A stretch of DNA of 64,000 bases from Alphaproteobacteria bacterium (GTDB lineage Bacteria > Pseudomonadota > Alphaproteobacteria > Rhizobiales > JAJFHC01). Position 1 is the stretch's first letter, and each line of letters opens with the position of its first letter. The translations under genes were made by a program, and so were the position numbers. The stretch spans positions 372,001-436,000 of the forward strand of contig JAJFHD010000090.1 in the NCBI GenBank assembly GCA_021775805.1, written 5' to 3'. This document shows, in pieces, positions 36,807 to 45,024 of this stretch. The notes under the pieces were generated by a model. The model saw only the letters and a list, made by a program, of their open reading frames with translations, did no database searches and was not told the DNA's origin.

Positions 36807-37014
36807 ACCACTGAAATAGCCGGAAAACGTGAGTCGTTGATACCGATTAAACACAACGCGAATTGCTCAATCTGCGTTATCCCCGTAATTCACACAACCG
36901 GCTGATCATCTGCGGCAAACATACGGTTTACACTTGACTTGTGTGCAAATGAGTCATGCAAGAGACGGGATTGAACAAACCGGGCAGCCAAAACGCGATG
37001 GATTCGCTTGTTAC

Positions 37015-38271
37015 TTATTCTCCGGCGAGACGCTGGCTCGTCGTTGTCCGAGCGTCCTGCTGTCGTCTTTCACGTTCCCAATCGTACATGTAATCGCGGG
37101 TTGTCGGCAATGATTGCTGTCTCTTGGTAAGCTGCATCTGGAAAACGATCATGCCTTCGTAGCGAAATGACGTTTCCGACGCGGACAGATAAAATTCCCA
37201 CATTCGACAAAACCTGTCGTCGTATATTTTCGAGGCCTTGTCCCGGTTTGCCAGGAAGCGATGCCGCCAGTGCCGGAGCGTGTCTGCGTAATGCAGACGC
37301 AAGATTTCAATGTCCGTAATGTACAGGCCAAGTCGCTCCACTATCGGGATCACTTCACTCAAAGCAGGAATGTAGCCGCCTGGGAATATGTACTTGTCGA
37401 TCCAGGCGTTGGTGACACCGGGGCCGTCGAACCGGCCGATTGAGTGGATTACGGCAACACCGTCATCCTCGAGCAGGTCGTGCACCTTCTTGAAGTAGGT
37501 CTTGTAGTGAGTGACGCCAACGTGTTCAAACATTCCCACGGAGATTATTCGATCGAAAGACTGATCGAGAGAGCGGTAGTCCTGTAGCTTGTAATCGATC
37601 TTGGCGTCGTAACCGTGTCGCGCGCGCCTTTCGCGGCTAATCTTCAGTTGCTCTTCACTTAGGGTTATGCCGGTCACCTGCACGTCGGCGCAACCGGCAA
37701 GGTAGAGCCCCAATCCACCCCATCCCGATCCGATATCGAGAACGGACTGACCGTCCTGCAGATCGAGTTTGGCGGCAAGATGCCGCTTCTTGGCGAGTTG
37801 CGCTTCGCCCAGCGACGTTTCGGGGTGTTCAAAATAGGCGCAGGAATACTGCCGGTCCTCGTCGAGGAACAGGTCATAGAGCGCCCCATCCAGATCATAA
37901 TGGTGGGCAACGTTGCGGCGGGCTTTTCGTGCTGGATTGTACTGGTGAATTCGCCTGGCGAAATATCTGAGGGCCGAAAAGATGAACAGCCACCGCGGCG
38001 CCTGTGCAAATTCCATATTGGACAGGAGCACCTCAAGGAAGTCATAGATGCTCCCCTCCTGAAAAATCAGACGGCCATCCATGAACATTTCGCCAAGGTA
38101 AAGTTGCGGATTTAGAACAATCTGCCACTCGGCGCGCCGGTCCACTATGCGCACTTGAATAGGTGTGCCGCTGCCGTCACCAAAGTGGAAGGTTCTTCCG
38201 CTGGCAGCTTCAATCGTCAGATTACCGTGTTTGACGATCCTGCTAAATGTTTTTTGCAATATCCAAAGCAT
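37015..38271 (-). CDS. cfa: Cyclopropane-fatty-acyl-phospholipid synthase
   Basis: The protein has 418 residues. An N-terminal lipid-binding part (GNLTIEAASGRTFHFGDGS) precedes the methyltransferase fold: VAHHYDLDGALYDLFLD, SCAYFEHPETSLGEAQ, VLDIGSGWGGLGLYLA (SAM motif), ISVGMFEHVG and IHSIGRFDGPG with the usual catalytic surroundings. It transfers a methylene group from SAM to unsaturated acyl chains of membrane phospholipids, often in stationary phase or acid stress. It stands between rplI and dnaB, which are usually adjacent in relatives, so it is probably an insertion at this place. Confidence 0.92.
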   Translation of the reverse strand: MLWILQKTFSRIVKHGNLTIEAASGRTFHFGDGSGTPIQVRIVDRRAEWQIVLNPQLYLGEMFMDGRLIFQEGSIYDFLEVLLSNMEFAQAPRWLFIFSALRYFARRIHQYNPARKARRNVAHHYDLDGALYDLFLDEDRQYSCAYFEHPETSLGEAQLAKKRHLAAKLDLQDGQSVLDIGSGWGGLGLYLAGCADVQVTGITLSEEQLKISRERRARHGYDAKIDYKLQDYRSLDQSFDRIISVGMFEHVGVTHYKTYFKKVHDLLEDDGVAVIHSIGRFDGPGVTNAWIDKYIFPGGYIPALSEVIPIVERLGLYITDIEILRLHYADTLRHWRHRFLANRDKASKIYDDRFCRMWEFYLSASETSFRYEGMIVFQMQLTKRQQSLPTTRDYMYDWERERRQQDARTTTSQRLAGE

Positions 38272-38423
38272 GTGGGCGCACCCTCATACTCCTGTTATTA
38301 CGAAACCCATGAGTGGGACATACTCTTTCCCAGACACGTACATCCCAATCAAGTCTTCTTGATGGACTCAATCGGTGCCACATTAAACCAGCCTTAGAAA
38401 AATTGAGCAATAGCCGAAACTGG

Positions 38424-38449
38424 CGGTTTGCACGAATTCATGCAAACCG
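38424..38449. terminator. Hairpin 1 between rplI and cfa
   Basis: CGGTTTGCA (38424-38432) pairs perfectly with TGCAAACCG (38441-38449) with an 8-base loop. It lies about 70 bp past the rplI stop (minus direction). No clear T run follows on the minus strand, so it may act as a processing or stabilising stem as well as a terminator. Confidence 0.45.
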
Positions 38450-38462
38450 TGCCGGCAACGAA

Positions 38463-38490
38463 ATTGGAGGCGTGTTGCCACGCCTCCAAT
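38463..38490 (-). terminator. Hairpin 2 after rplI, strong 12-bp stem
   Basis: ATTGGAGGCGTG (38463-38474) and CACGCCTCCAAT (38479-38490) form a perfect 12-bp stem with a 4-base loop, 29 bp downstream of the rplI stop. On the minus strand the stem is followed by TTCGTT. It is the likely end of the rpsF-rplI operon transcript. Confidence 0.6.
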
Positions 38491-38518
38491 GAAATCCGCC
38501 GAATTGGGTCCGGCCAAG

Positions 38519-39166
38519 CTAGCTTGTCGAGGATTCCTCCCCGGAGTCTCGATCAGTCGACGCGTCTTCATCTTCCTCCGTTGCCTCTGACAGTTCCTCT
38601 GTCGCCTCCCGGGCAATCTCCTCATCTTCAAACACTTCCGATGCCTCGATCGCGTCTTCTTCGAAGTCATCGAACCTGTCGGCCGTCACGTCCTCGCCGC
38701 GCGCCTGACGCTCGGCCTCGTCTTCTGTTCGGGCGACGTTTATCGTGACCGTTACCGCAACCTCGGGATGCAGGCCGACCTTGGTTGGATGAAGTCCAAG
38801 TGTCTTGATCGGTCGTTCCAGAATTACCTGGCTTCGGGTTACGTTGGTTCCACCTTCCGTAACAACTTGGGCAATGTCGCGCGTGGTCACGGAACCGTAC
38901 AGTTGACCTGTATCACCGGCCTGCCGGATCACGGTGTAAACGTTACCCTCGATCTTTGAGGAGACGGCCTCTGCTTCGCTCTTGAGTTCGAGGTTGCGGG
39001 CTTCGAGTTGCACCTTTTGGCTTTCGAATTGCTCCAGGTTGGCTTTGTTTGCACGAAGCGCTTTGGCCTTTGGCAACAGATAGTTCCGGGCGAAGCCGTC
39101 CTTCACTTTGACGACGTCTCCCATCTGTCCAAGTTTTTCAATTCGCTCCAAAAGAATTACGTCCAT
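38519..39166 (-). CDS. rplI: 50S ribosomal protein bL9, acidic C-terminal extension
   Basis: The protein has 215 residues from ATG 39166; AGGAGA just upstream (AAGGAGAACAGAA before the start) fixes it over the 39232 frame start. The N-terminal 150 residues are a normal bL9: [37 protein letters not shown], then the second domain ending [16 protein letters not shown] tail of about 60 residues, nearly all Glu, Asp, Ala, Ser and Thr, follows. Alphaproteobacterial bL9 proteins often have such tails, here long. It is the last gene of the rpsF operon. Confidence 0.95.
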   Translation of the reverse strand: MDVILLERIEKLGQMGDVVKVKDGFARNYLLPKAKALRANKANLEQFESQKVQLEARNLELKSEAEAVSSKIEGNVYTVIRQAGDTGQLYGSVTTRDIAQVVTEGGTNVTRSQVILERPIKTLGLHPTKVGLHPEVAVTVTINVARTEDEAERQARGEDVTADRFDDFEEDAIEASEVFEDEEIAREATEELSEATEEDEDASTDRDSGEESSTS

Positions 39167-39215
39167 TTCTGTTCTCCTTGTTTGTTCGATTTGAGTTTTG
39201 TCTGAGTGTTTTCGA

Positions 39216-40163
39216 TCATGACGGTGGCGCAAATCGCGCTCTCAGTCCGATTGCGGTTTCCGCCAGGCCGATGGCGGCAACAACCAGAATTCCGACCCAG
39301 CTTGTGAACAGGATGATCAGATAGGTCGTTCCCAATATCAGTATCCTGAGGGGGTGTTTTTCTGTGAGCACATGGAGGACCGCTAGGCCTTGCAGCATGA
39401 AGGCAACGGCGAATGCGGTGAGGAACCCCATTCCGATCACACCGAGAAATTCCCCTAAGAGCATCAGGCAAAAGGCAATGCCGAGGATAAATGAGCTTGT
39501 GAGCGGCAACGACACATGTGTGTATTTGTCTCGAGGTCGGCTGCCAAAGCCCGATCGGCGGACAATTGCTGCTGCCAGGCACATAAGCGAAGAGGTGATG
39601 ATCATCCAGAAGAAAGCGGATGCCGGCGGAATGGCCCTGACGAGAAAATCAACCAGCCTCGAGAGCTTTTCGTCGTCGAGTTGATTGGCCCCCTGTTCAA
39701 GCAGGCCACTGACTTCAAGGCTTTGTCGAAGCATCGACTTGAACGCCTGAATGAAACTTTCTGTTGCGGTCATGTTTAACACGGCGGCAAAGGCTACGGC
39801 GAGGCATCCGCCCAAGACAGCAATCCAAACGAGAATCCGGCCCGTCGGGTACCATTCCACGGAATCGGTCCCTTCATCGGATCTGTTCAAGAGGGCCACG
39901 TGGGACAAAAGTGTCGTCGGAACGACAATGATGGCGAGAAACAACCCGGCTTCTTCAACACTTGTCACGATTAAGGTGAGAATGAGACCGACGCCTCCGC
40001 CGATCAGAACGCACAGGCTGCCCCAGCCCAAACCCGCAATATACAACGGAAGGGGCGCCATATAGAACAAGATGACCGCCAGAAAATTTCCAGCAGTTAC
40101 GGCAAGGTAAAGGACCGTCGAGACGAGTCCCGCCAGGATGCCTATGACAGCGTAGTGCGTCAT
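39216..40163 (-). CDS. DUF2232 membrane protein
   Basis: The protein has 315 residues and around eight transmembrane segments (first ones [20 protein letters not shown] and [20 protein letters not shown]). The [13 protein letters not shown] motif and position between rpsR and rplI are diagnostic for the alphaproteobacterial DUF2232 family. The function is unknown; its conserved place in the S6-S18-L9 operon suggests a link to membrane growth or translation, without proof. The start is 91 bp after rpsR. Confidence 0.85.
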   Translation of the reverse strand: MTHYAVIGILAGLVSTVLYLAVTAGNFLAVILFYMAPLPLYIAGLGWGSLCVLIGGGVGLILTLIVTSVEEAGLFLAIIVVPTTLLSHVALLNRSDEGTDSVEWYPTGRILVWIAVLGGCLAVAFAAVLNMTATESFIQAFKSMLRQSLEVSGLLEQGANQLDDEKLSRLVDFLVRAIPPASAFFWMIITSSLMCLAAAIVRRSGFGSRPRDKYTHVSLPLTSSFILGIAFCLMLLGEFLGVIGMGFLTAFAVAFMLQGLAVLHVLTEKHPLRILILGTTYLIILFTSWVGILVVAAIGLAETAIGLRARFAPPS

Positions 40164-40254
40164 TTTGGTAGCTGTCCCGCTTGAGAAGCGGTTAGAGACG
40201 GGAACAGTTCCCGTCCCAACCCGTTATCGTTCAGTTACATCGTCTTCTGGACAA

Positions 40255-40500
40255 TCAGGAAACAATGTAGGGCAAAAGTCCGAGAAAACGCGCACGCTTG
40301 ATGGCTTTTGCGAGTTCCCGCTGTCTTTTGGCAGACACGGCCGTAATCCGGCTCGGGACGATCTTGCCGCGTTCGGAAACATATCGCTGAAGCAGTTTGA
40401 CATCCTTATAGTCGATCTTGGGCGCGTTTGTGCCTGAGAATGGGCATGTCTTGCGGCGGCGAAAGAAGGGGCGCCGGGAAGGGGAACTGGAATCGGCCAT
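40255..40500 (-). CDS. rpsR: 30S ribosomal protein bS18
   Basis: The product has 81 residues. It contains the bS18 core: [49 protein letters not shown] and the end ARFLGLLPY. Start and the rpsF stop overlap by one base (TAATG), so the two are translationally coupled. bS18 binds with bS6 on the platform of the small subunit. Confidence 0.97.
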   Translation of the reverse strand: MADSSSPSRRPFFRRRKTCPFSGTNAPKIDYKDVKLLQRYVSERGKIVPSRITAVSAKRQRELAKAIKRARFLGLLPYIVS

Positions 40501-40955
40501 TATTCTTTCTCCTTCGAGTCGGTTGCGGCTTCAGCGGAAGCTTCACTGCTTGCTGCCGGACTTGCGGCGGGAGTGCTGCGTTCAGGCCTGTCATTGCGAT
40601 CTCTGCGCGGACCGCGCCGATCGTCACGACCGCCTTTGTTCTGCATGACGACGGATGGCCCGGTTTCGTGTTCGTCGACGCGCAGTGTGATGAAACGAAC
40701 CACGTCGTCGTTAAGGCGCATCAGCCGCTCCATCTCGGCAACCGCGGGATGCGGCGCATCGATGTTGAGCAACTGATAGTGCGCCTTGCGGTACTTCTTG
40801 ATCTTGTAGGCCAGTGACCGAAGACCCCAGTACTCGGCCTTGTCAATTGAACCGCCGCCTTCTTCGATCACATTCTTGAATTGTTCCGTGAGGGTATCGA
40901 CTTGCTGCGCCGATACGTCCTGGCGTGCCAGGAAAACATGCTCATACAATGGCAT
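40500..40955 (-). CDS. rpsF: 30S ribosomal protein bS6
   Basis: The protein has 151 residues from ATG 40955, with GGAAAGG upstream on the minus strand. It begins [20 protein letters not shown] and contains [20 protein letters not shown], the family core, then [22 protein letters not shown]-terminal tail of about 45 residues is Arg/Asp-rich then Ala/Ser/Glu-rich, as in many alphaproteobacterial bS6 proteins. It is the first gene of the operon rpsF-rpsR-DUF2232-rplI. Confidence 0.96.
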   Translation of the reverse strand: MPLYEHVFLARQDVSAQQVDTLTEQFKNVIEEGGGSIDKAEYWGLRSLAYKIKKYRKAHYQLLNIDAPHPAVAEMERLMRLNDDVVRFITLRVDEHETGPSVVMQNKGGRDDRRGPRRDRNDRPERSTPAASPAASSEASAEAATDSKEKE

Positions 40956-41144
40956 GGTAGAGTGCCTTTCCACTTTTCGAACCGCGAACCCGGCGCAAAG
41001 CCCCTCTTGAACCCTTTTTCGGAAAGGCTCATCAGGAACACCAAAAGAGCGGAAACACGGGAAGTCGAAGATTACCTTCTATTCGATCCTAATGACCGAA
41101 CCTTCCGTTCAGCTTCCAGCCGGTTTCTTCATCAACACGCGCGA

Positions 41145-41172
41145 CTTATACCTCAACCACGGTAATGTTCAA
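41145..41172 (-). promoter_or_regulatory. Candidate promoter of the rpsF operon
   Basis: On the minus strand TTGAAC (41172-41167) and TATAAG (41150-41145) are separated by 16 bp. Both boxes match sigma-70 consensus in five of six positions (TTGAAC versus TTGACA counted as four to five). It lies about 190 bp upstream of rpsF, so a leader RNA would result; S6:S18 leader regulation is known in other bacteria but no specific fold was identified here. Confidence 0.5.
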
Positions 41173-41282
41173 GTGCAATTGCGTCGTGCGACAACTGTGC
41201 CCGATACAGCACCGCCCAGACGATCCCGTCGGGCTTGCGATAACGGGATTGGGCAGTATTTTTCCGCACTTTGCCGGTTGGC

Positions 41283-41310
41283 TTGACAGGATGGGTGGGG
41301 ACGCTAAAGG
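41283..41310 (+). promoter_or_regulatory. Candidate fabD promoter
   Basis: A perfect TTGACA at 41283-41288 is followed after 16 bp by TAAAGG at 41305-41310, 75 bp upstream of fabD. The -10 box is weak (three of six). Confidence 0.4.
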
Positions 41311-41384
41311 TGGCCGCCGGATTACACTGGATTGACTTGCCCAAAGTCGACAGGATGTGACGAAACTATTGCAAGGGGTCAGGC

Positions 41385-42329
41385 ATGAGTGTCGCTTTTA
41401 TGTTTCCAGGTCAGGGGAGTCAGCAGGTCGGAATGGGGCGTGCCCTTGCCGAAGCATTCCCATCGGCACGCGAGGTATTCGAGGAGGTCGACGAAGCTCT
41501 TTCAAAGTCGCTGTCCCGTCTGGCTTGGGAAGGCCCCGATGACGAATTGAGGCTGACGGAAAATGCCCAACCCGCTTTGATGGCTGTCAGCATGGCTGTG
41601 ATGACTGTGCTTCAGCGCGATGTCGGTCTGGAAGTCGAAGACCGTTTGTCCTATGTGGCGGGGCACTCGCTCGGAGAGTACTCGGCACTTGCGGCCGCCG
41701 GAACATTTACCCTCTCTGACACGGCGCGTTTGTTGCAGACCAGGGGACAGGCCATGCAAAAGGCAGTTCCTGTGGGAGAAGGGGCGATGGCCGCATTGCT
41801 CGGTCTTGACTTTGAAGAAGCGGTGGAGGTTGCGTTGCTGGCAGCGCAATCAGACGTCTGCCAGGCTGCCAACGACAACGCACCGGGGCAGGTCGTGATA
41901 AGCGGATCACGCGAAGCGGTCGAGCGTGCGCTGGATATTGCCAAGCAGAAGGGCGCCAAGCGTGCCGTCCTGTTGCCTGTGAGCGCGCCTTTCCATTGTG
42001 CTCTGATGCAACCGGCAGCGGACGTCATGGCGGAGGCGCTGTCCGCCGTTCAGTTAAACGCGCCGTCTGTTCCACTCGTTGCGAATGTAACGGCAAGCCA
42101 CGTATCTGATCCTGGTGTGATCAAGAATCAACTTGTCGAACAGGTCACTGGAGTTGTGCGATGGCGGGAATCAGTCGGTTACATGGCGCAACAGGGAGTC
42201 GATACGGTCTACGAGATCGGCGTCGGCAAGGTGTTGTCTGGCTTGGCCCGGCGGATTGACAGTTCCCTGGCTGTTTCAGCGATCGGAACGCCCGAAGACA
42301 TCGAAGCAGTAGCGGAAAATCTGAAATAG
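41385..42329 (+). CDS. fabD: Malonyl-CoA:ACP transacylase
   Basis: The protein has 314 residues; AAGGGG at 41372-41377 precedes ATG 41385. It begins MSVAFMFPGQGSQQVGMG; the nucleophile is Ser95 in GHSLGEYSALA, and the catalytic His lies in SAPFHCALMQPA. It loads malonate onto ACP (acpP at 43316-43552). It heads the fabD-fabG-acpP-fabF cluster. Confidence 0.96.
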   Translation: MSVAFMFPGQGSQQVGMGRALAEAFPSAREVFEEVDEALSKSLSRLAWEGPDDELRLTENAQPALMAVSMAVMTVLQRDVGLEVEDRLSYVAGHSLGEYSALAAAGTFTLSDTARLLQTRGQAMQKAVPVGEGAMAALLGLDFEEAVEVALLAAQSDVCQAANDNAPGQVVISGSREAVERALDIAKQKGAKRAVLLPVSAPFHCALMQPAADVMAEALSAVQLNAPSVPLVANVTASHVSDPGVIKNQLVEQVTGVVRWRESVGYMAQQGVDTVYEIGVGKVLSGLARRIDSSLAVSAIGTPEDIEAVAENLK

Positions 42330-42371
42330 CCGGTGTATCGAGACATCAAACGTAAAAGAATGGGTAAAGGA

Positions 42372-43109
42372 ATGTTCGACTTATCTGGAAAGACAGCACT
42401 TGTAACCGGAGCCACGGGCGGGATTGGCGGTTCGATTGCAGCGATCCTGCATGACAGAGGAGCCACAGTTGGTCTCTCGGGAACGCGGATAAATCTGCTT
42501 GACGAACTTGCCGCATCACTGGGAGAGCGGGCACATGTCTTTCCTTGCGATTTATCCGATGTAGAATCCGTTGGTGGCCTTGTCGGTCAGGCGGAAGCTG
42601 CCATGGGGGCTGTTGATATCGTTGTCAACAATGCGGGTCTCACCCGAGACAACCTGGCCATGCGCATGAAGGACGAGGAGTGGGACGCGGTTCTGGCGGT
42701 CAATCTGTCCGCAGGATTTCGCATCGCCCGTGCCAGCATGCGTGGCATGATGAAGAGACGATGGGGAAGAATAATCGGTATAACATCGGTTGTTGGGGTC
42801 ACTGGAAATGCAGGACAGGCAAACTACGCGGCATCAAAAGCAGGTATGATCGGTATGTCGAAAGCGATTGCCCAGGAAGTCGCAAGCCGGGGAATCACGG
42901 TAAACTGTGTTGCACCAGGATTCATCGAAACACCGATGACGGATGCGCTCAATGAAAAGCAGCGCGACGCCATCATAAACACTGTTCCCGCCGGACGGCT
43001 TGGCAATCCGCTGGACATTGCCGCTGCAGTGGCTTACTTGGCAAGTGAAGAGGCGTCGTACGTCACCGGTCAGACACTCCATGTAAACGGTGGAATGGCG
43101 ATGATATGA
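42372..43109 (+). CDS. fabG: 3-oxoacyl-ACP reductase
   Basis: From ATG 42372 the protein has 245 residues, the usual FabG length; the frame is open from a GTG at 42333 and an ATG at 42360 is possible, since AAAGGA lies directly against 42372. MFDLSGKTALVTGATGGIG is the normal FabG beginning with the NADPH-binding TGATGGIG. The active site is Ser in GITSVVGVTGN and the YxxxK in NYAASKAG; NNAG is present in VVNNAGLTRD. It reduces 3-oxoacyl-ACP in each elongation cycle. Confidence 0.95.
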   Translation: MFDLSGKTALVTGATGGIGGSIAAILHDRGATVGLSGTRINLLDELAASLGERAHVFPCDLSDVESVGGLVGQAEAAMGAVDIVVNNAGLTRDNLAMRMKDEEWDAVLAVNLSAGFRIARASMRGMMKRRWGRIIGITSVVGVTGNAGQANYAASKAGMIGMSKAIAQEVASRGITVNCVAPGFIETPMTDALNEKQRDAIINTVPAGRLGNPLDIAAAVAYLASEEASYVTGQTLHVNGGMAMI

Positions 43110-43315
43110 CACTGGAAAAAGATAAGTTTAGGCGTGCTGGTCAAGCACAATAAAGTGTGATAGGAAGCCCGCGACTTCCGGGCATTCTCTAGATTGAACA
43201 AGGTTTCCGGGAGACGTGCAAACAGCTGGAAATCTGTGAGAATTCGTAACTTTGGTACACTCCGGTTCGTCCGGTCTGGAGTTGACTCACTGCAACCAAT
43301 TTCGAGGACATAAAA

Positions 43316-43552
43316 ATGAGCGATGTTGCTGATCGGGTGAAGAAGATTGTTGTCGAGCACCTTGGTGTTGAGGCAGACAAAGTAAGTGAGACTGCAAGTT
43401 TTATTGACGATCTTGGCGCCGATAGCCTTGATACGGTCGAACTCGTGATGGCATTTGAAGAGGAATTCGGTTGTGAGATTCCAGACGATGCCGCTGAAAC
43501 AATTCAGACGGTCGGCGACGCTGTGAAATTCCTGAAAGAGAATGCCGGATAA
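43316..43552 (+). CDS. acpP: Acyl carrier protein
   Basis: The product has 78 residues and is acidic. The phosphopantetheine site is Ser37 in [24 protein letters not shown] at 43303-43307 precedes ATG 43316. It carries growing acyl chains for the Fab enzymes encoded around it. The 206-bp gap upstream probably contains its own promoter, as ACP is needed in high amounts. Confidence 0.97.
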   Translation: MSDVADRVKKIVVEHLGVEADKVSETASFIDDLGADSLDTVELVMAFEEEFGCEIPDDAAETIQTVGDAVKFLKENAG

Positions 43553-43621
43553 CCGAGTCTGGGGGAAGTCTTTGCCGTCCGTTGATATGGATGGCTCTTT
43601 CCAGGGCAACCATTTTTTAAT

Positions 43622-43678
43622 CAACACAAATTTGAATCGTTGAACTTGTGTTGAGCCCGCGTGCATTCGCGTCGGGCT
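43622..43678. repeat. Two tandem inverted repeats between acpP and fabF
   Basis: CAACACAA (43622-43629) pairs with TTGTGTTG (43646-43653), and AGCCCG (43654-43659) pairs with CGGGCT (43673-43678). The second is followed by TGCATTATTCTT. They may attenuate transcription from acpP into fabF, which would keep ACP in excess over the synthase. Confidence 0.5.
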
Positions 43679-43720
43679 TGCATTATTCTTCAGACAGAAT
43701 CGTCTAGCAGGAAAAATTAC

Positions 43721-44986
43721 ATGAGACGGGTCGTCATTACCGGTCTGGGTATGGTTACACCATTGGCATGTGGTGTTGATGAGACCTGGTCTCGATTGAT
43801 TGATGGGCAATCCGGTGCAGCCAAAGTCGAGTCCTTCGACGTGTCTGACATCGCCTGCAAGATCGCCTGTGAGATTCCCCGAGGTGACGGTTCGAACGGC
43901 ACGTTCAACGCTGACGAATGGATGGAGCCGAAGGAACAGCGCAGAGTCGACGGTTTCATCGTCTATTCAATGGCAGCTGCCATTCAAGCGGTTGAGGATG
44001 CGGGGTGGAAGCCGGAAGAATACGAAGACCAGATCAGAACAGGTGTGTTGATTGGGTCTGGTATTGGCGGTCTTCGCGGTATCGAGGAAACGGCACTTCT
44101 GCTTGCAGAACGAGGCCCGCGTAAGATCAGCCCGTTCTTTATTCCAGGCCGGTTGATCAATCTGGCATCCGGATATGTTTCGATCCGGTATGGCTTCAAG
44201 GGACCCAATCACTCTGTGGTAACTGCCTGTTCCACGGGCGCCCATGCTATTGGTGATGCCTCTCGGCTTATTGGTCTGGGCGATGCAGATGTCATGGTTG
44301 CCGGCGGAGCGGAATCGGCAGTTTGCCGGATTGGCATGGCTGGTTTTGTGGCTTGTCGGGCGTTGTCGACGGGCTTCAACGATGAACCAACCCGTGGATC
44401 TCGACCGTATGATAAGGACCGCGACGGTTTTGTCATGGGTGAGGGCGCAGGGATCGTGGTTCTCGAGGAGCTGGAACATGCTAAGGCGAGGGGTGCGCGT
44501 ATCTACGCGGAAGTAGTGGGCTACGGCCTGTCCGGTGACGCCTATCACATAACGGCGCCCGCTGAGGATGGTGACGGTGGTTTCCGTGCAATGAAGGCCG
44601 CCATCAATCGGGCCGAGATCGATCCTGGTGAAATCGATTACATTAATGCACACGGTACGTCGACGCCGCTGGGTGACGAAATCGAATTGAACGCCGTAGC
44701 CCGAATGCTGGGATCTTCTGCGGGGCGTGTCAGCATGTCGTCCACCAAATCTGCCATCGGCCATCTTTTGGGAGCAGCAGGCTCCGTCGAAGCGATATTT
44801 GGGGTATTGGCAATGCGCGACAACATCGTTCCGCCAACCTTGAATCTTGAGAACCCCTCCGTTGAAACGGATATTGATTTAGTGCCATTGAAGGCGCGCA
44901 AGCGGGACGTTAATATAGTTCTCAGTAACTCATTTGGATTCGGTGGCACCAATGCGTCGCTGGTATTGCGACGCTACGATCAATAG
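43721..44986 (+). CDS. fabF: 3-oxoacyl-ACP synthase II
   Basis: The protein has 421 residues from ATG 43721, preceded by AGGAAA; the in-frame start at 43661 lies inside a hairpin and lacks a binding site. MRRVVITGLGMVTPLACG is the classical beginning. The condensing Cys is in VVTACSTGAHAIG, the two His are in NAHGTSTPLGD and SAIGHLLGAAG, and SNSFGFGGTNASLV closes the fold. It elongates acyl-ACP with malonyl-ACP. Confidence 0.96.
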   Translation: MRRVVITGLGMVTPLACGVDETWSRLIDGQSGAAKVESFDVSDIACKIACEIPRGDGSNGTFNADEWMEPKEQRRVDGFIVYSMAAAIQAVEDAGWKPEEYEDQIRTGVLIGSGIGGLRGIEETALLLAERGPRKISPFFIPGRLINLASGYVSIRYGFKGPNHSVVTACSTGAHAIGDASRLIGLGDADVMVAGGAESAVCRIGMAGFVACRALSTGFNDEPTRGSRPYDKDRDGFVMGEGAGIVVLEELEHAKARGARIYAEVVGYGLSGDAYHITAPAEDGDGGFRAMKAAINRAEIDPGEIDYINAHGTSTPLGDEIELNAVARMLGSSAGRVSMSSTKSAIGHLLGAAGSVEAIFGVLAMRDNIVPPTLNLENPSVETDIDLVPLKARKRDVNIVLSNSFGFGGTNASLVLRRYDQ

Positions 44987-45024
44987 CCTAGTAGGGGTGC
45001 GGGGCCGGGAGAATCATTGCGAAT

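Larger units (their letters stand above)
40956..41384. other. 429-bp divergent promoter region rpsF/fabD
   Basis: No gene is supported between the divergent rpsF and fabD. Promoter candidates for both directions are listed separately. Around 41220-41240 an inverted element GACGATCCCGTCGGGCTTGC-like text gives only weak pairing. Confidence 0.5.
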
